Below, piece by piece: positions 1 to 6,117 of a stretch of DNA of 8,004 nt. Both the position numbers and the translations under genes were made by a program. This stretch comes from DASZMJ01 sp035551935 (GTDB lineage: Bacteria; Planctomycetota; Planctomycetia; Isosphaerales; Isosphaeraceae), in the NCBI GenBank assembly GCA_035551935.1, contig DASZMJ010000577.1, forward strand, positions 1 through 8,004. The letters are read 5' to 3'. The notes under the pieces are model-generated. The model was not told the DNA's origin, did no database searches, and was given only the letters and a program-made list of their open reading frames with translations. Every line of letters begins with the position of its first letter. The first letter of the stretch is position 1.

Positions 1-24
1 CCCCCCCGACGGGGTGCCCCGGCC

Positions 25-99
25 TCGGGTGGCACGCCCTGAGTCCTCGAAGGGCGTGGTCCCCGGCCCAGCCACGCCCTGGCAGGGCGTGCCACCCGA
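25..99. repeat. REP/BIME-like cluster of alternating inverted repeats
   Basis: The 8-mer CACGCCCT occurs four times in alternating orientation: plus at 33-40, minus at 51-58, plus at 73-80 and minus at 84-91. The outer copies belong to a perfect 17-bp inverted repeat (25-41 with 83-99). The inner copies form a nested 9-bp inverted repeat (51-59 with 72-80). The same units can fold instead as two adjacent hairpins (33-40/51-58 and 73-80/84-91). It lies just past the prmC stop codon, the usual place for extragenic palindromic elements. It may protect or terminate the prmC transcript, but no T-tract follows on the minus strand. The structure is directly visible. Membership of a dispersed genomic family is inferred. 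Confidence 0.7.
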
Positions 100-114
100 C
101 CCGGCCGCGGCGGC

Positions 115-987
115 TTATTCCCTCGTCGCGTGGATGACGCGCGGGTGGTTGGCGTGGTCGCGGACGGTGGGCCGGAGGCGGAGCTCGGGCCGCTCGGCGA
201 TGAGCGAGCGAACGGGCCCCTCCTGGGCGGTGCCGATCTCGAGGATGAGGTGGCCGCCGGGCTTGAGCAGGGGGGCGGCCTCGGCGACGAGCCGGGCGAC
301 GACGCGGAGGCCGTCGGGACCGCCGTCGAGCGCGAGCCGGGGCTCGTGGTCGCGGACGCCGGGCTCGAGGCCGGCGATGTCGGCGGTCGGGATGTACGGC
401 GGGTTGGAGAGGATCGCGTCGAACGGCCCGAGCGCCTCGGCCGGGGCGAGCAGGTCGCCGGGCAGGAACTCGACCCGATCGGTCAGGCCGAGCCGCTGCG
501 CGTTCCGCTCGGCCACCGCCAGGGCCTCGGGGCTGATGTCGGTCGCCACGAACCGCGCCGAGGGGTGACTCCGCGCACAGGCCAGCGCCAGGCAACCCGA
601 GCCCGTCCCCACGTCGGCCGCGACGACGCCCTCGCTCCCCCTCAGCGCGTTGAGGAACTCGACGACGACGAACTCCGAGTCGGGCCGCGGGATCAGGACG
701 GCCGGCGCGACCTCGAACGAGAGCGAGTAGAACTCCTTCTTGCCCACCAGGTACGCCACCGGCGTCCCCTCGGACCGCTTCCGGACCAGCTCGCGGAACT
801 CCGCGCGCGGCCGCTCGCCGACCTCGTCATCATAGTGGGTATAGAGCTGCACCCGCTCCCAGCCGAGCACGTGCGCCAGCAAGACCTCCGCGTCCAGCCG
901 GGGGCTCTCCGACCCGCGCTTCTTCAGGAAGTCGGCCGTCCACGACAGCAGCCGTAGGATCGGCCAGCGCTCGGGGGCTTCGGTCAT
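115..987 (-). CDS. prmC: Peptide chain release factor N5-glutamine methyltransferase PrmC (HemK)
   Basis: This S-adenosylmethionine-dependent methyltransferase of 290 residues modifies the glutamine of the GGQ motif in class I release factors, which speeds peptide release at the ribosome. The N-terminal helical domain (about 1-90) is followed by LIPRPDSE (98-105), the SAM-binding motif I DVGTGSGCLALA (125-136) and the catalytic NPPY (195-198) that binds the substrate glutamine amide. EPRLALDGGPDGL (215-227) is also typical of the family. Length matches the usual 280-290 residues. I chose the ATG at 987 because the sequence from MTEAPERW onward looks like a normal PrmC N-terminus. A GTG at 1047 would add 20 residues encoded partly inside an inverted repeat and is unlikely. 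There is no clear Shine-Dalgarno sequence before the ATG. It is the last gene of the rpmE-prfA-prmC run, about 130 nt behind its substrate gene prfA. Identification is firm. Confidence 0.95.
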   Translation of the reverse strand: MTEAPERWPILRLLSWTADFLKKRGSESPRLDAEVLLAHVLGWERVQLYTHYDDEVGERPRAEFRELVRKRSEGTPVAYLVGKKEFYSLSFEVAPAVLIPRPDSEFVVVEFLNALRGSEGVVAADVGTGSGCLALACARSHPSARFVATDISPEALAVAERNAQRLGLTDRVEFLPGDLLAPAEALGPFDAILSNPPYIPTADIAGLEPGVRDHEPRLALDGGPDGLRVVARLVAEAAPLLKPGGHLILEIGTAQEGPVRSLIAERPELRLRPTVRDHANHPRVIHATRE

Positions 988-1031
988 GGTCGTGGTCCGA
1001 GGAGGTTGGCCAGGGAGAATAAGAAGGATTC

Positions 1032-1110
1032 TTGCCACAGAGGACACAGAGAGTAAATTAACTAGTTTTCATCATTTAACATATTTATTTTTCTGTGTCC
1101 TCTATGACAA
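1032..1110. repeat. AT-rich long inverted repeat between prfA and prmC
   Basis: The arms at 1032-1050 and 1092-1110 are complementary at 17 of 19 positions, built on CACAGAGGACACAGA and its complement. They enclose a 41-nt loop that is almost entirely A and T (1051-1091), in sharp contrast to the GC-rich surroundings. The whole element fits between the prfA stop and the prmC start without touching either gene. It could act as a transcript hairpin, attenuating or processing prmC mRNA, or be a small nonautonomous mobile repeat. From memory, similar CCACAGAGG-type palindromes occur between genes in many bacteria; I could not verify this. Confidence 0.75.
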
Positions 1111-1119
1111 ATCTCCCCT

Positions 1120-2187
1120 TCACAAATCGCCGAGTTGTTCGCGGCGGTCGTGGTCGATCAGCGCGGTGGTCAGGGGGGAGAGGTCGCCCTGGATGATGCG
1201 GTCGAGGTTGTAGAGGGTCAGGCCGATGCGGTGGTCGGTGACGCGGTTCTGGGGGAAGTTGTAGGTGCGGATGCGCTGGGAGCGGTCGCCGGAGCCGATG
1301 AGCGTGCGACGTTGCTCGGCGCGTTCGGAGCGGGCGGCCTCGGTCCGGGCCTCGAAGATCCGGCTGCGGAGGATGCGGAGGGCCTTGGCGCGGTTCTTGT
1401 GCTGCGAGCGCTCGTCGCGGCAGACGACGACGGTGCCGGTGGGCAGGTGGGTCATCCGGACGGCGCTGGCGGTCTTGTTCTGGTGCTGGCCGCCGGGCCC
1501 GCCGGCGGTCATGGTGTCGACCTGGAGGTCTTCGGCGCGGATGACGACGTCGACGTCCTCGGGCTCGGGCAGGACGGCGACGGTGGCGGCGGAGGTGTGG
1601 ATCCGACCCTGGGTCTCGGTCGTCGGCACGCGCTGGACGCGGTGGCCGCCGCTCTCGAACTGGAGGTGGCGGAACGCCCCCTCGCCGCGGATGCCGAAGG
1701 AGACCTCGCGGAAGCCGCCGAGCTCGGTGGGGGTCATCTCCAGGGGCTCGAAGTGCCAGCGCATCGACTCGGCGAACCGGCGGTACATCTCCAGCAGGTC
1801 GCGGGCGAACAGCGCCGCCTCGTCGCCGCCGGTGCCGGCGCGGATCTCGACGATGAGCGCCGAGTGCTCGGCGCCGGCCTCGCGGTCATAGAGCAGGTCG
1901 CGGAGCGACTCGCCCAGCTCGGCCCGACGGCCGCGGAGGGCTTCCAGCTCGGCCTCGGCGTAGGCGCGCATCTCGGGGTCGGCCTCGGCCGTGGCCATCG
2001 CCTCGGCCTCGGCGACCTCGCGGCCGAGGTCGAGGTATCGGCCGTACGGCACCGCCAGCTTGGCCAACGTCCCCCGCTCCTTCGCCAACGCCGCCAGCCG
2101 CGCGGGGTCGACCGCGGTCGACGGGTCGAGCAAGGCCCCCTCGACCTCGAGGAACCGCCGGTAATCGGCCTGGAGACGGTCGAACAC
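1120..2187 (-). CDS. prfA: Peptide chain release factor 1 (RF1)
   Basis: This class I release factor of 355 residues recognises UAA and UAG stop codons in the ribosomal A site and triggers hydrolysis of peptidyl-tRNA. The family domain GTGGDEAALFARDL begins near residue 118. The codon-recognition tripeptide lies in RVPTTETQGRIHTSA (186-200) and reads P-T-T at 188-190, so it is the P-x-T form of RF1 rather than the SPF of RF2. The peptidyl-transferase motif GGQ is at 232-234 within a GGPGGQHQNKT context. YNFPQNRVTDHR (309-320) is another RF1/RF2 signature. The start is a GTG at 2187, giving MFDRLQADYRRF, a normal RF1 N-terminus. No good Shine-Dalgarno sequence is visible. It lies between rpmE and prmC; PrmC would methylate Gln234. 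The middle Thr of the tripeptide differs from the textbook PAT or PVT. Confidence 0.96.
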   Translation of the reverse strand: MFDRLQADYRRFLEVEGALLDPSTAVDPARLAALAKERGTLAKLAVPYGRYLDLGREVAEAEAMATAEADPEMRAYAEAELEALRGRRAELGESLRDLLYDREAGAEHSALIVEIRAGTGGDEAALFARDLLEMYRRFAESMRWHFEPLEMTPTELGGFREVSFGIRGEGAFRHLQFESGGHRVQRVPTTETQGRIHTSAATVAVLPEPEDVDVVIRAEDLQVDTMTAGGPGGQHQNKTASAVRMTHLPTGTVVVCRDERSQHKNRAKALRILRSRIFEARTEAARSERAEQRRTLIGSGDRSQRIRTYNFPQNRVTDHRIGLTLYNLDRIIQGDLSPLTTALIDHDRREQLGDL

Positions 2188-2250
2188 GGAGGGGGCCCCG
2201 GGGCTGTGGTCGCGGTCGCGAAGGACGGGTGATCGGCCGGCGATCCCTCA

Positions 2251-2298
2251 CAAACGAGCGACGGCCCGCTCGGGCGTCGGGACCCGATGGGCCGTCGC
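2251..2298 (-). terminator. Hairpin between rpmE and prfA, possible terminator or attenuator
   Basis: A perfect 10-bp GC-rich stem pairs 2258-2267 (GCGACGGCCC) with 2289-2298, with a 21-nt loop. It begins about 20 nt after the rpmE stop codon. Reading along the minus strand, the stem is followed by TCGTTTGTG, a weak T-rich tail. It could end most rpmE transcripts while letting some polymerase continue into prfA, which would set the ratio of L31 to RF1. The weak tail leaves the function uncertain. Confidence 0.5.
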
Positions 2299-2317
2299 GG
2301 CGTTGAATCCGGTCGGG

Positions 2318-2557
2318 CTAGGCCTTGGCGGGCTCGGCGGCCTTCTTGGCCTTGCCGTAGGTGCCCTGGAACTTCTTGTTGAACTTGTCGACGCGGCCGG
2401 CGGTGTCGACGAACTTGACCGACCCGGTGTAGAACGGGTGGCACTTCGAGCAGACCTCGACGGCGATCTTCGGCCTGGTGCTGCGGGTCATGAACGTGTT
2501 GCCGCAGCCGCAGGTGACCTGGCAGTCCTGGTACTTCGGGTGGATGGCGTCTTTCAT
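2318..2557 (-). CDS. rpmE: 50S ribosomal protein L31, zinc-binding form
   Basis: A 79-residue component of the large ribosomal subunit that bridges the two subunits at the central protuberance. It begins MKDAIHPKYQ, as in other L31 proteins, and carries the zinc-ribbon cysteines of the C+ type: C16 and C18 in VTCGCGNTF, then C36 and C39 in EVCSKCHPFYTG. A further cysteine at position 12 is probably not a ligand. The C-terminal tail is rich in Lys and Ala. The ATG at 2557 is the only sensible start; a weak AAGGA lies upstream. An extended -10-like sequence sits about 60 nt upstream, so rpmE may head its own transcript. Zinc-binding L31 is often replaced by a cysteine-free paralogue when zinc is scarce; none is visible here. 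It is followed by prfA and prmC. Confidence 0.97.
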   Translation of the reverse strand: MKDAIHPKYQDCQVTCGCGNTFMTRSTRPKIAVEVCSKCHPFYTGSVKFVDTAGRVDKFNKKFQGTYGKAKKAAEPAKA

Positions 2558-2617
2558 CGAGTCGAGTCCCGTCCTTCGCGGTCGCTTCGGTGCCCTGGAC
2601 AGGGCCCGTTCCCTTAC

Positions 2618-2626
2618 ATGATAGCA
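2618..2626 (-). promoter_or_regulatory. Putative extended -10 promoter element upstream of rpmE
   Basis: On the minus strand the sequence reads TGCTATCAT, matching the extended -10 pattern TG-n-TATnnT, in the 96-nt gap between the lipoprotein gene and rpmE. No good -35 box is found at the usual distance, which is tolerated for extended -10 promoters. A small hairpin (2592-2596 with 2601-2605) would lie in the resulting leader. Confidence 0.4.
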
Positions 2627-2653
2627 GCCGGGTCCATACCGGGCGAGGGCCGA

Positions 2654-3469
2654 TCAGCCCTTCTCGGTCTTCCGCTTGGGCGGAGGGGGCAGGGGCTTGC
2701 CGTCCATGATGGCGCGGACGTCACTTTCGACCTGCTCATAAGTGAACTGGTTGTACGGGTCGTCCCAGGTGTATTTGCGGAGCATCTTGCCGTCGGGGCC
2801 GAAGAGCAGGACGGCGGGGATGGCGTTGAACGCGAACTTCTCGAAGGCGCTCTGGTACTCGGCGTCGACGTAGTTGGTCGTCGTGGCGCCTTGCTTCTTC
2901 AGGAACGCCCGCGCGCGGTCGAGGGTCTTGGCGTCCTCGGGGTCGTCGGTCGAGAGGCTGAGGACCGAGAGCCCCTTGGGGCCGTGTTTCTTGTGCATCG
3001 CGACGACGTGCGGGAAGTTCTCCATGCAGGGCGGGCAGGTCGTCGACCAGACGTCGACGATGGTGTATTTCGCCGTCTTATTCGCGGCGATCTTGCCCAG
3101 GAGGTCGTCGATCTTGATCATCGTCAGCGTGATCGCGGCGGCCTCGGATTCGCCCTTGGCCTTGTCCTTCCCCGTGTCCTTGGCCGCGTCGTCGCCCGCG
3201 AGGGCGACCGTGCGGAACTTCGGCGTCACGGCGGCCGACTTGACGGGGGCGGCCTTCTTCGCGTTGGCGTCCTTGGCCGGCGCCTCGTCCTTCGGCTTCG
3301 GGCTCGACGAGGCCGGCGCGGACTTGGGTTCGGCGGGGGCCTTGGGCTCGAGGACGGATTCGGGGGTCTGGTGGACGCTCGTCGCCTGGAGGTTCGGCAA
3401 CTCGCCGCAACCGAACGCCGGGGCGAGCGCCAAGGCCGCGATCAGGCCGATGCGCGAGGGGCGGGGCAC
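2654..3469 (-). CDS. TlpA-like thioredoxin-fold lipoprotein
   Basis: A predicted exported lipoprotein of 271 residues with a C-terminal thioredoxin-like domain, probably a thiol-disulfide reductase or redox sensor on the outer face of the cytoplasmic membrane. Residues 1-20 form a signal peptide (Arg-rich start, then LIAALALAPAFG), with the candidate lipid-modified Cys at 21. The lipobox AFGC is imperfect. Residues 22 to about 112 form a disordered linker rich in Lys, Ala, Pro and Glu. The redox domain has VWSTTCPPC, with active-site C145 and C148, and the cis-proline P218 in NAIPAVLLFGPDGK. I chose the GTG at 3469, which has GGAG seven bases upstream and gives a clean signal peptide. A TTG at 3541 would lie inside the preceding terminator hairpin. 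It lies downstream of an exported redoxin-like gene in the same orientation, suggesting related envelope redox roles. The specific substrate is unknown. Confidence 0.82.
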   Translation of the reverse strand: MPRPSRIGLIAALALAPAFGCGELPNLQATSVHQTPESVLEPKAPAEPKSAPASSSPKPKDEAPAKDANAKKAAPVKSAAVTPKFRTVALAGDDAAKDTGKDKAKGESEAAAITLTMIKIDDLLGKIAANKTAKYTIVDVWSTTCPPCMENFPHVVAMHKKHGPKGLSVLSLSTDDPEDAKTLDRARAFLKKQGATTTNYVDAEYQSAFEKFAFNAIPAVLLFGPDGKMLRKYTWDDPYNQFTYEQVESDVRAIMDGKPLPPPPKRKTEKG

Positions 3470-3518
3470 GATGGGGCTCCGGAGAAGGAGGGTCGTCGAT
3501 CGGGGTCTCGTCGGCCGG

Positions 3519-3558
3519 AAAACGCCGCCCGCCGACGGCAAAGACCGTCGGCGGGCGG
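3519..3558 (-). terminator. Intrinsic terminator after the redoxin-like gene
   Basis: A perfect 14-bp stem (3525-3538 with 3545-3558) with the six-base loop CAAAGA lies 26 nt past the stop codon at 3585. Reading along the minus strand, the stem is followed by CGTTTTCC, giving a short T4 tract. It should end redoxin transcripts, so the lipoprotein gene starting at 3469 depends on readthrough or on a weak promoter in the roughly 50 bp between; I see no clear promoter boxes there. Confidence 0.75.
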
Positions 3559-3584
3559 GGCGAAGATTCCAGCCGGAGCGGGGG

Positions 3585-4187
3585 TCACTTGTTCAGGTTG
3601 ATGCCGCAGCCCTTGGGCTGGGTCTCCTGGACCTCGGGGCTCTCGCCCTTGAGGACCGCGTCGACGGCGTCGGCGAGGTAGTGCTTGGTGACCTTGCCCT
3701 CGTTCGCGTTGTTGTCCATCGCGCCCATGTAGCGGATGGTCCGCGACTTGTCGAGGACGAAGAACTGCGGGGTGTTCGTCGCGCCGTACTCGCGGCCGAT
3801 CTTCTGGCTGTCGTCGTAGCCGTAGGTGTACGAGGCGCCCTTGCCCTTGAGATACTCCTTGATCGCCGGCAGGCGGTCCTCGTCGCGGTGCTCGACGCAG
3901 ACGGCGACGAACTTCACGCCCTTGCCCTCGTACTTCTTGGCGAAGTCGACCATCCGGTCCTCGTACTGGTGGACGACCGGGCAGTGGTTGGCGCTGAAGC
4001 AGAGGACGACGACGTCTTCCTTGATGTCCTTGAGGTTGATCGTCGTGTCCTTGTCCCCCTGCACCGCCGGGATGCCGGAGAAGTCGGGCGCCTTCTGGCC
4101 GACGCTGACGACCGTGTTGAACTTCCCGGCGAAGACCGGGGCGGCGACCAGCGCCAGGGCCGTGAGGCTCAGAATCGTCGTGCGCAT
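3585..4187 (-). CDS. Exported redoxin-like (AhpC/TSA, thioredoxin-fold) protein
   Basis: A 200-residue secreted protein of the thioredoxin superfamily, resembling AhpC/TSA-type redoxins. The first 20 residues form a signal peptide (MRTTILSLTALALVAAPVFA) with probable cleavage before Gly21. The mature protein begins with VGQKAPDF, the usual redoxin opening. The active-site region is ANHCPVVHQYEDRM with one cysteine (C69) followed by Pro, not a CxxC pair. Other cysteines are C63, C97 and C194, the last in a PKGCGINLNK tail of the kind seen in this subgroup. TNTPQFFVLD supplies the expected cis-proline. Peroxidase or thiol-reductase activity is possible but not shown. The ATG at 4187 is preceded by AAGGAG at a 10-base spacing; a longer reading to 4235 would bury the signal peptide. 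It is the first gene of the minus-strand half, and a strong terminator follows it. Confidence 0.85.
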   Translation of the reverse strand: MRTTILSLTALALVAAPVFAGKFNTVVSVGQKAPDFSGIPAVQGDKDTTINLKDIKEDVVVLCFSANHCPVVHQYEDRMVDFAKKYEGKGVKFVAVCVEHRDEDRLPAIKEYLKGKGASYTYGYDDSQKIGREYGATNTPQFFVLDKSRTIRYMGAMDNNANEGKVTKHYLADAVDAVLKGESPEVQETQPKGCGINLNK

Positions 4188-4658
4188 CGTTCGTTTGCTC
4201 CTTCGAGGTGCCGATCCGCGCCGGTCCGGGCGCAACCGCCCGGGTCTTCCCGGCGCCTCCGTCGAAGATGGAACGCCGTGCGAAATAGAGCGTCGAAAGC
4301 CGTCGGGCCGGCCCCGAAATCCCCGGGGCCGATGCCCGGCCCGGCCCTTCGCCCGGTGAGATTATCGCGGCCACTCCGCCCGCGTCAATGGGCCGGCCTT
4401 GCACGTTTCACCCGGAGCGACGCTCGCGGCGCCACACCTTCCGGAAGGATGGCGAGTGAGTTGCTTGCATGAACGCGAGAGGACCGGCGCCTTGTTCCTA
4501 AATCGCCCCTGACGGTGGTACGATCCGAGAAGGTCTACGGTTGGACCGCGGCCCGCCTACCCCTCCTCGGTCGCCGCGATCCTGGTGGGCTCCGTCGTCC
4601 TGGCGACGCACGCCGAGGACGACCGGACGAGCCGCCGACGAATTTCGGAGCGGATGCG
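4188..4658. other. Divergent noncoding region
   Basis: This 471-bp stretch lies between two genes transcribed away from each other and should contain both promoters. Visible items are AAGGAG at 4198-4203 on the minus strand (ribosome-binding site of the redoxin gene), a 7-bp hairpin with loop CAAC at 4226-4243 in the redoxin leader, a 7-bp GC hairpin at 4310-4330, a 12-bp palindrome at 4437-4448, and GGAG at 4647-4650 before the plus-strand gene. I found no convincing -35/-10 pair for either direction. A startless open frame (4513-4662) with a hydrophobic stretch runs into the next gene. No RNA gene is recognisable. Confidence 0.6.
4437..4448. promoter_or_regulatory. 12-bp perfect palindrome, possible operator
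   Basis: CCTTCCGGAAGG is a perfect 12-bp palindrome in the divergent intergenic region, about 210 bp before the start of the plus-strand gene and 250 bp before that of the redoxin gene. Palindromes of this size can bind dimeric regulators, but nothing ties it to a known one, and chance is plausible in such GC-rich DNA. Confidence 0.25.
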
Positions 4659-6101
4659 ATGAGCCACGCGGAACCGATCGCGGTCCAACCCGATCGCCCG
4701 AAGCGACGACGCCGACACCGACTGATCGCGCTCGGGGCGTTGGTCGTCCTGTTCGCCGGCCTCGTCGAGGCCCATCGCGCCTTCGGGCGCCACCGGCTCG
4801 CCCGGGCGATCGCCGAGGCCGATCGCCTCGACCCCGGCTGGCGGACGGACCAGCTCGAGGCCCGTCGCGCGGCCGTTGCCGGCGATCGCAACGGCGCGCT
4901 CCGGCTGCTGGAAGCCGCGAGGTTGGCGGAAGGGACGGCGAATTCCGCCGTCATTCTCGATCGACTGAGAATACAATCCTACGTCGACATGACCGAGGCC
5001 GACGTCTCGGAGCTGGGCACGATGCTCCAGGAGGAGTCGGCGGCCCTCGAGGCGGCCCGAAGGCTCGCCGACACCCCGGAGGGACGTTACCCGATCGCGA
5101 CCCGTACCGCCCCGGGGCGGCAGCTCCCGGTTCGCGACGGAGCGGTTGTCATGATCTGGCGGCTCCTCACGGCGGACGCCGCCATCCGGGCCCACGACGG
5201 GGACGCCGAGGGGGCCTTGAGGGCCGTCCATGCGATGCTCAACCTCGCCCGATCGATCGGTGACGAGCCGACCGAATTCGCGCAATGGCTCCGCATGGCC
5301 TGGGGAATTGGAGCGGCCCGGTTCGTCGAGCATGTCCTCGCGCGCGGTGAGCCCTCCGACGAGGCCCTCGCCCGTCTCCAGGACGCGTTCCGGGCCGAGC
5401 TCGAGACACCACGCCTGCTGACCGCCCTCCGCGCGCTCCGGGCCGAGTCGTTCGATCGATCCGAGCAGCTCCGCGTCGGCGAGCTCGATCCGGAGCGATT
5501 CGGCGCCGTTTACGTCCGCACGCTCGCCGCCGACCCCGGCGGCCCGCCGGGCTGGGCTTACAACTGGATGAAGGACGGCTGGTATCGGGACAATCAGGCC
5601 ACCCTGATCGAGACACTCGACCGGCTCGTCGAGGCCGCCAAGGCCCCGGACCTCGAACGGCGACGGGTGTTCGCCGCGGTGAACGACGCCCGCGACAGGC
5701 TCGCCCCGTATCACCTCGCCTCCCAGCGCTTCCTCCTCACCTTCCACCCATCCTCGAAGGCCTCGGGCCTCGCGACGCTCGACGATCGGCGTCGCATCTA
5801 TGAGGGCTGCGCGGTCGTCCTGCTCGCCGCGGGGCGCTACCGCCGCGCCCGCGGGCATCTGCCCGAGTCGCTCGATGCCCTTGTCCCAGCCTACTTGAAG
5901 GCCCTCCCGAGGGCGCCTTATGGGAACGGCCGGTTTCGTTCCGCGCGGCGCGACGGCGCCTTGGTGGTTTATGGCGTCGATGCCAGGGGGAGTGACATGA
6001 ACGGTGACGTGCTCAGGCCTGGTCGATACCATGGTAATGAAGGACTTCGTCTCCTGGATGTCCGGGACCGCCGCCGACCGACCGCGCCATCGTCACCTTG
6101 A
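4659..6101 (+). CDS. Membrane-anchored protein of a planctomycete paralogous family, function unknown
   Basis: A 480-residue protein with no assigned activity. A basic stretch PKRRRRHR (14-21) precedes one hydrophobic segment, LIALGALVVLFAGLV (22-36), giving a single N-terminal anchor with the rest probably outside the cytoplasm. The outer part is mostly helical, with LDPGWRTDQLEARR (57-70), then DGDAEGALRAVHAMLNLARS and GEPSDEALARLQ farther on. Near residue 394, YRRARGHLPESLDALVPAYL leads to a short tail with VVYGVDARGSDMNGD. From memory, DPGWR plus a C-terminal PESLDALVP block marks a large group of paralogues in planctomycetes; the block resembles the C-terminal region of type II pseudopilins. 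The ATG at 4659 has GGAG eight bases upstream. An in-frame GTG at 4515 would place 48 low-complexity residues before the anchor. The gene ends 16 nt before thpR, suggesting cotranscription. Confidence 0.8.
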   Translation: MSHAEPIAVQPDRPKRRRRHRLIALGALVVLFAGLVEAHRAFGRHRLARAIAEADRLDPGWRTDQLEARRAAVAGDRNGALRLLEAARLAEGTANSAVILDRLRIQSYVDMTEADVSELGTMLQEESAALEAARRLADTPEGRYPIATRTAPGRQLPVRDGAVVMIWRLLTADAAIRAHDGDAEGALRAVHAMLNLARSIGDEPTEFAQWLRMAWGIGAARFVEHVLARGEPSDEALARLQDAFRAELETPRLLTALRALRAESFDRSEQLRVGELDPERFGAVYVRTLAADPGGPPGWAYNWMKDGWYRDNQATLIETLDRLVEAAKAPDLERRRVFAAVNDARDRLAPYHLASQRFLLTFHPSSKASGLATLDDRRRIYEGCAVVLLAAGRYRRARGHLPESLDALVPAYLKALPRAPYGNGRFRSARRDGALVVYGVDARGSDMNGDVLRPGRYHGNEGLRLLDVRDRRRPTAPSSP

Positions 6102-6117
6102 AGCGGGCGCACTTCGC

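Noticed and set aside
1..99. CRISPR-like array at the left edge
   Set aside because: The repeats are short, alternate in orientation and lack regular spacers, so they are palindromic elements and not direct repeats.
988..1047. In-frame GTG at 1047 as an upstream start of prmC
   Set aside because: The extra 20 residues are encoded partly by the arm of the inverted repeat and have no counterpart in normal PrmC N-termini.
3470..3541. In-frame TTG at 3541 as the start of the thioredoxin-fold lipoprotein
   Set aside because: It overlaps the loop of the preceding terminator hairpin and would put 24 residues before the signal peptide. The GTG at 3469 has a good ribosome-binding site.
4188..4235. 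Upstream extension of the redoxin gene to 4235
   Set aside because: It adds 16 charged residues before a clean signal peptide, and AAGGAG is correctly spaced for the ATG at 4187.
2303..4472. Long plus-strand open frames opposite rpmE, the lipoprotein and the redoxin genes
   Set aside because: They are antisense to recognisable genes and have the Arg/Gly/Ala/Val-rich composition expected from GC-rich shadow frames, with no family motifs.
4515..4658. GTG at 4515 as start of the 480-residue membrane protein
   Set aside because: The 48 added residues are low-complexity Arg/Gly/Pro-rich, typical of translated GC-rich noncoding DNA, and the ATG at 4659 has a Shine-Dalgarno sequence.
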